Of a DNA stretch of 5,452 bases, positions 5,413 to 5,452 are shown in pieces; the stretch's first letter is position 1; every line of letters starts with the position of its first letter. Source of the DNA: an uncultured Lachnospiraceae bacterium. Its GTDB lineage: Bacteria > Bacillota > Clostridia > Lachnospirales > Lachnospiraceae. The translations under genes were made by a program, and so were the position numbers. The notes below the pieces were generated by a model, which did not search any database, had not been told where the DNA came from, and saw nothing but the letters and a program-made list of their open reading frames with translations. Location of the stretch: positions 1-5,452 of the forward strand of contig CAJUEI010000231.1 of NCBI GenBank assembly GCA_910585255.1, given 5' to 3'.

Positions 5413-5452
5413 ATAGAGAAGCTGGAAACCGCCCGTAAAGGAATGAGCAGAT

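Overview
The window looks like a chromosomal segment from a low-GC Firmicute of class Clostridia, most likely a member of the Lachnospiraceae. This rests on the rpsU product, on an alanyl-tRNA synthetase with a cysteine-rich catalytic-domain insertion, and on a membrane-anchored MutS-like gene, all judged from memory of these families rather than from a database search.

Layout. Positions 1-1115 (minus) hold the first 371 codons of a MutS-like membrane ATPase, cut by the window edge just before its Walker A motif. Positions 1116-1230 hold its promoter and a dyad. Positions 1229-2034 have no convincing protein gene but are dense in structure. Two copies of a roughly 260-bp foldable element (A, about 1229-1485; B, about 1761-2034) face each other in inverted orientation. 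Between them lies a different 77-base palindrome (1606-1682) flanked by 21-base direct repeats. From 2057 onward a promoter drives a 47-codon single-pass membrane protein gene and, 21 bases later, alaS (2305-4962). A separate promoter (5038-5065) then drives rpsU (5145-5321), closed by a textbook intrinsic terminator (5343-5370). The last 80 bases look like the leader of another gene that starts beyond the window.

Functionally, alaS (tRNA charging) and rpsU (ribosomal protein S21) are ordinary translation genes. The most interesting part is the 1229-2034 block. The two element copies share a 56-base core that differs at one position, yet their outer stems have unrelated sequences that remain fully self-complementary in each copy. 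An internal stem shows several compensatory base-pair changes around a preserved A-A mismatch. This supports selection on a folded structure, either an RNA or a folded single DNA strand of a mobile element. I do not recognise the family.
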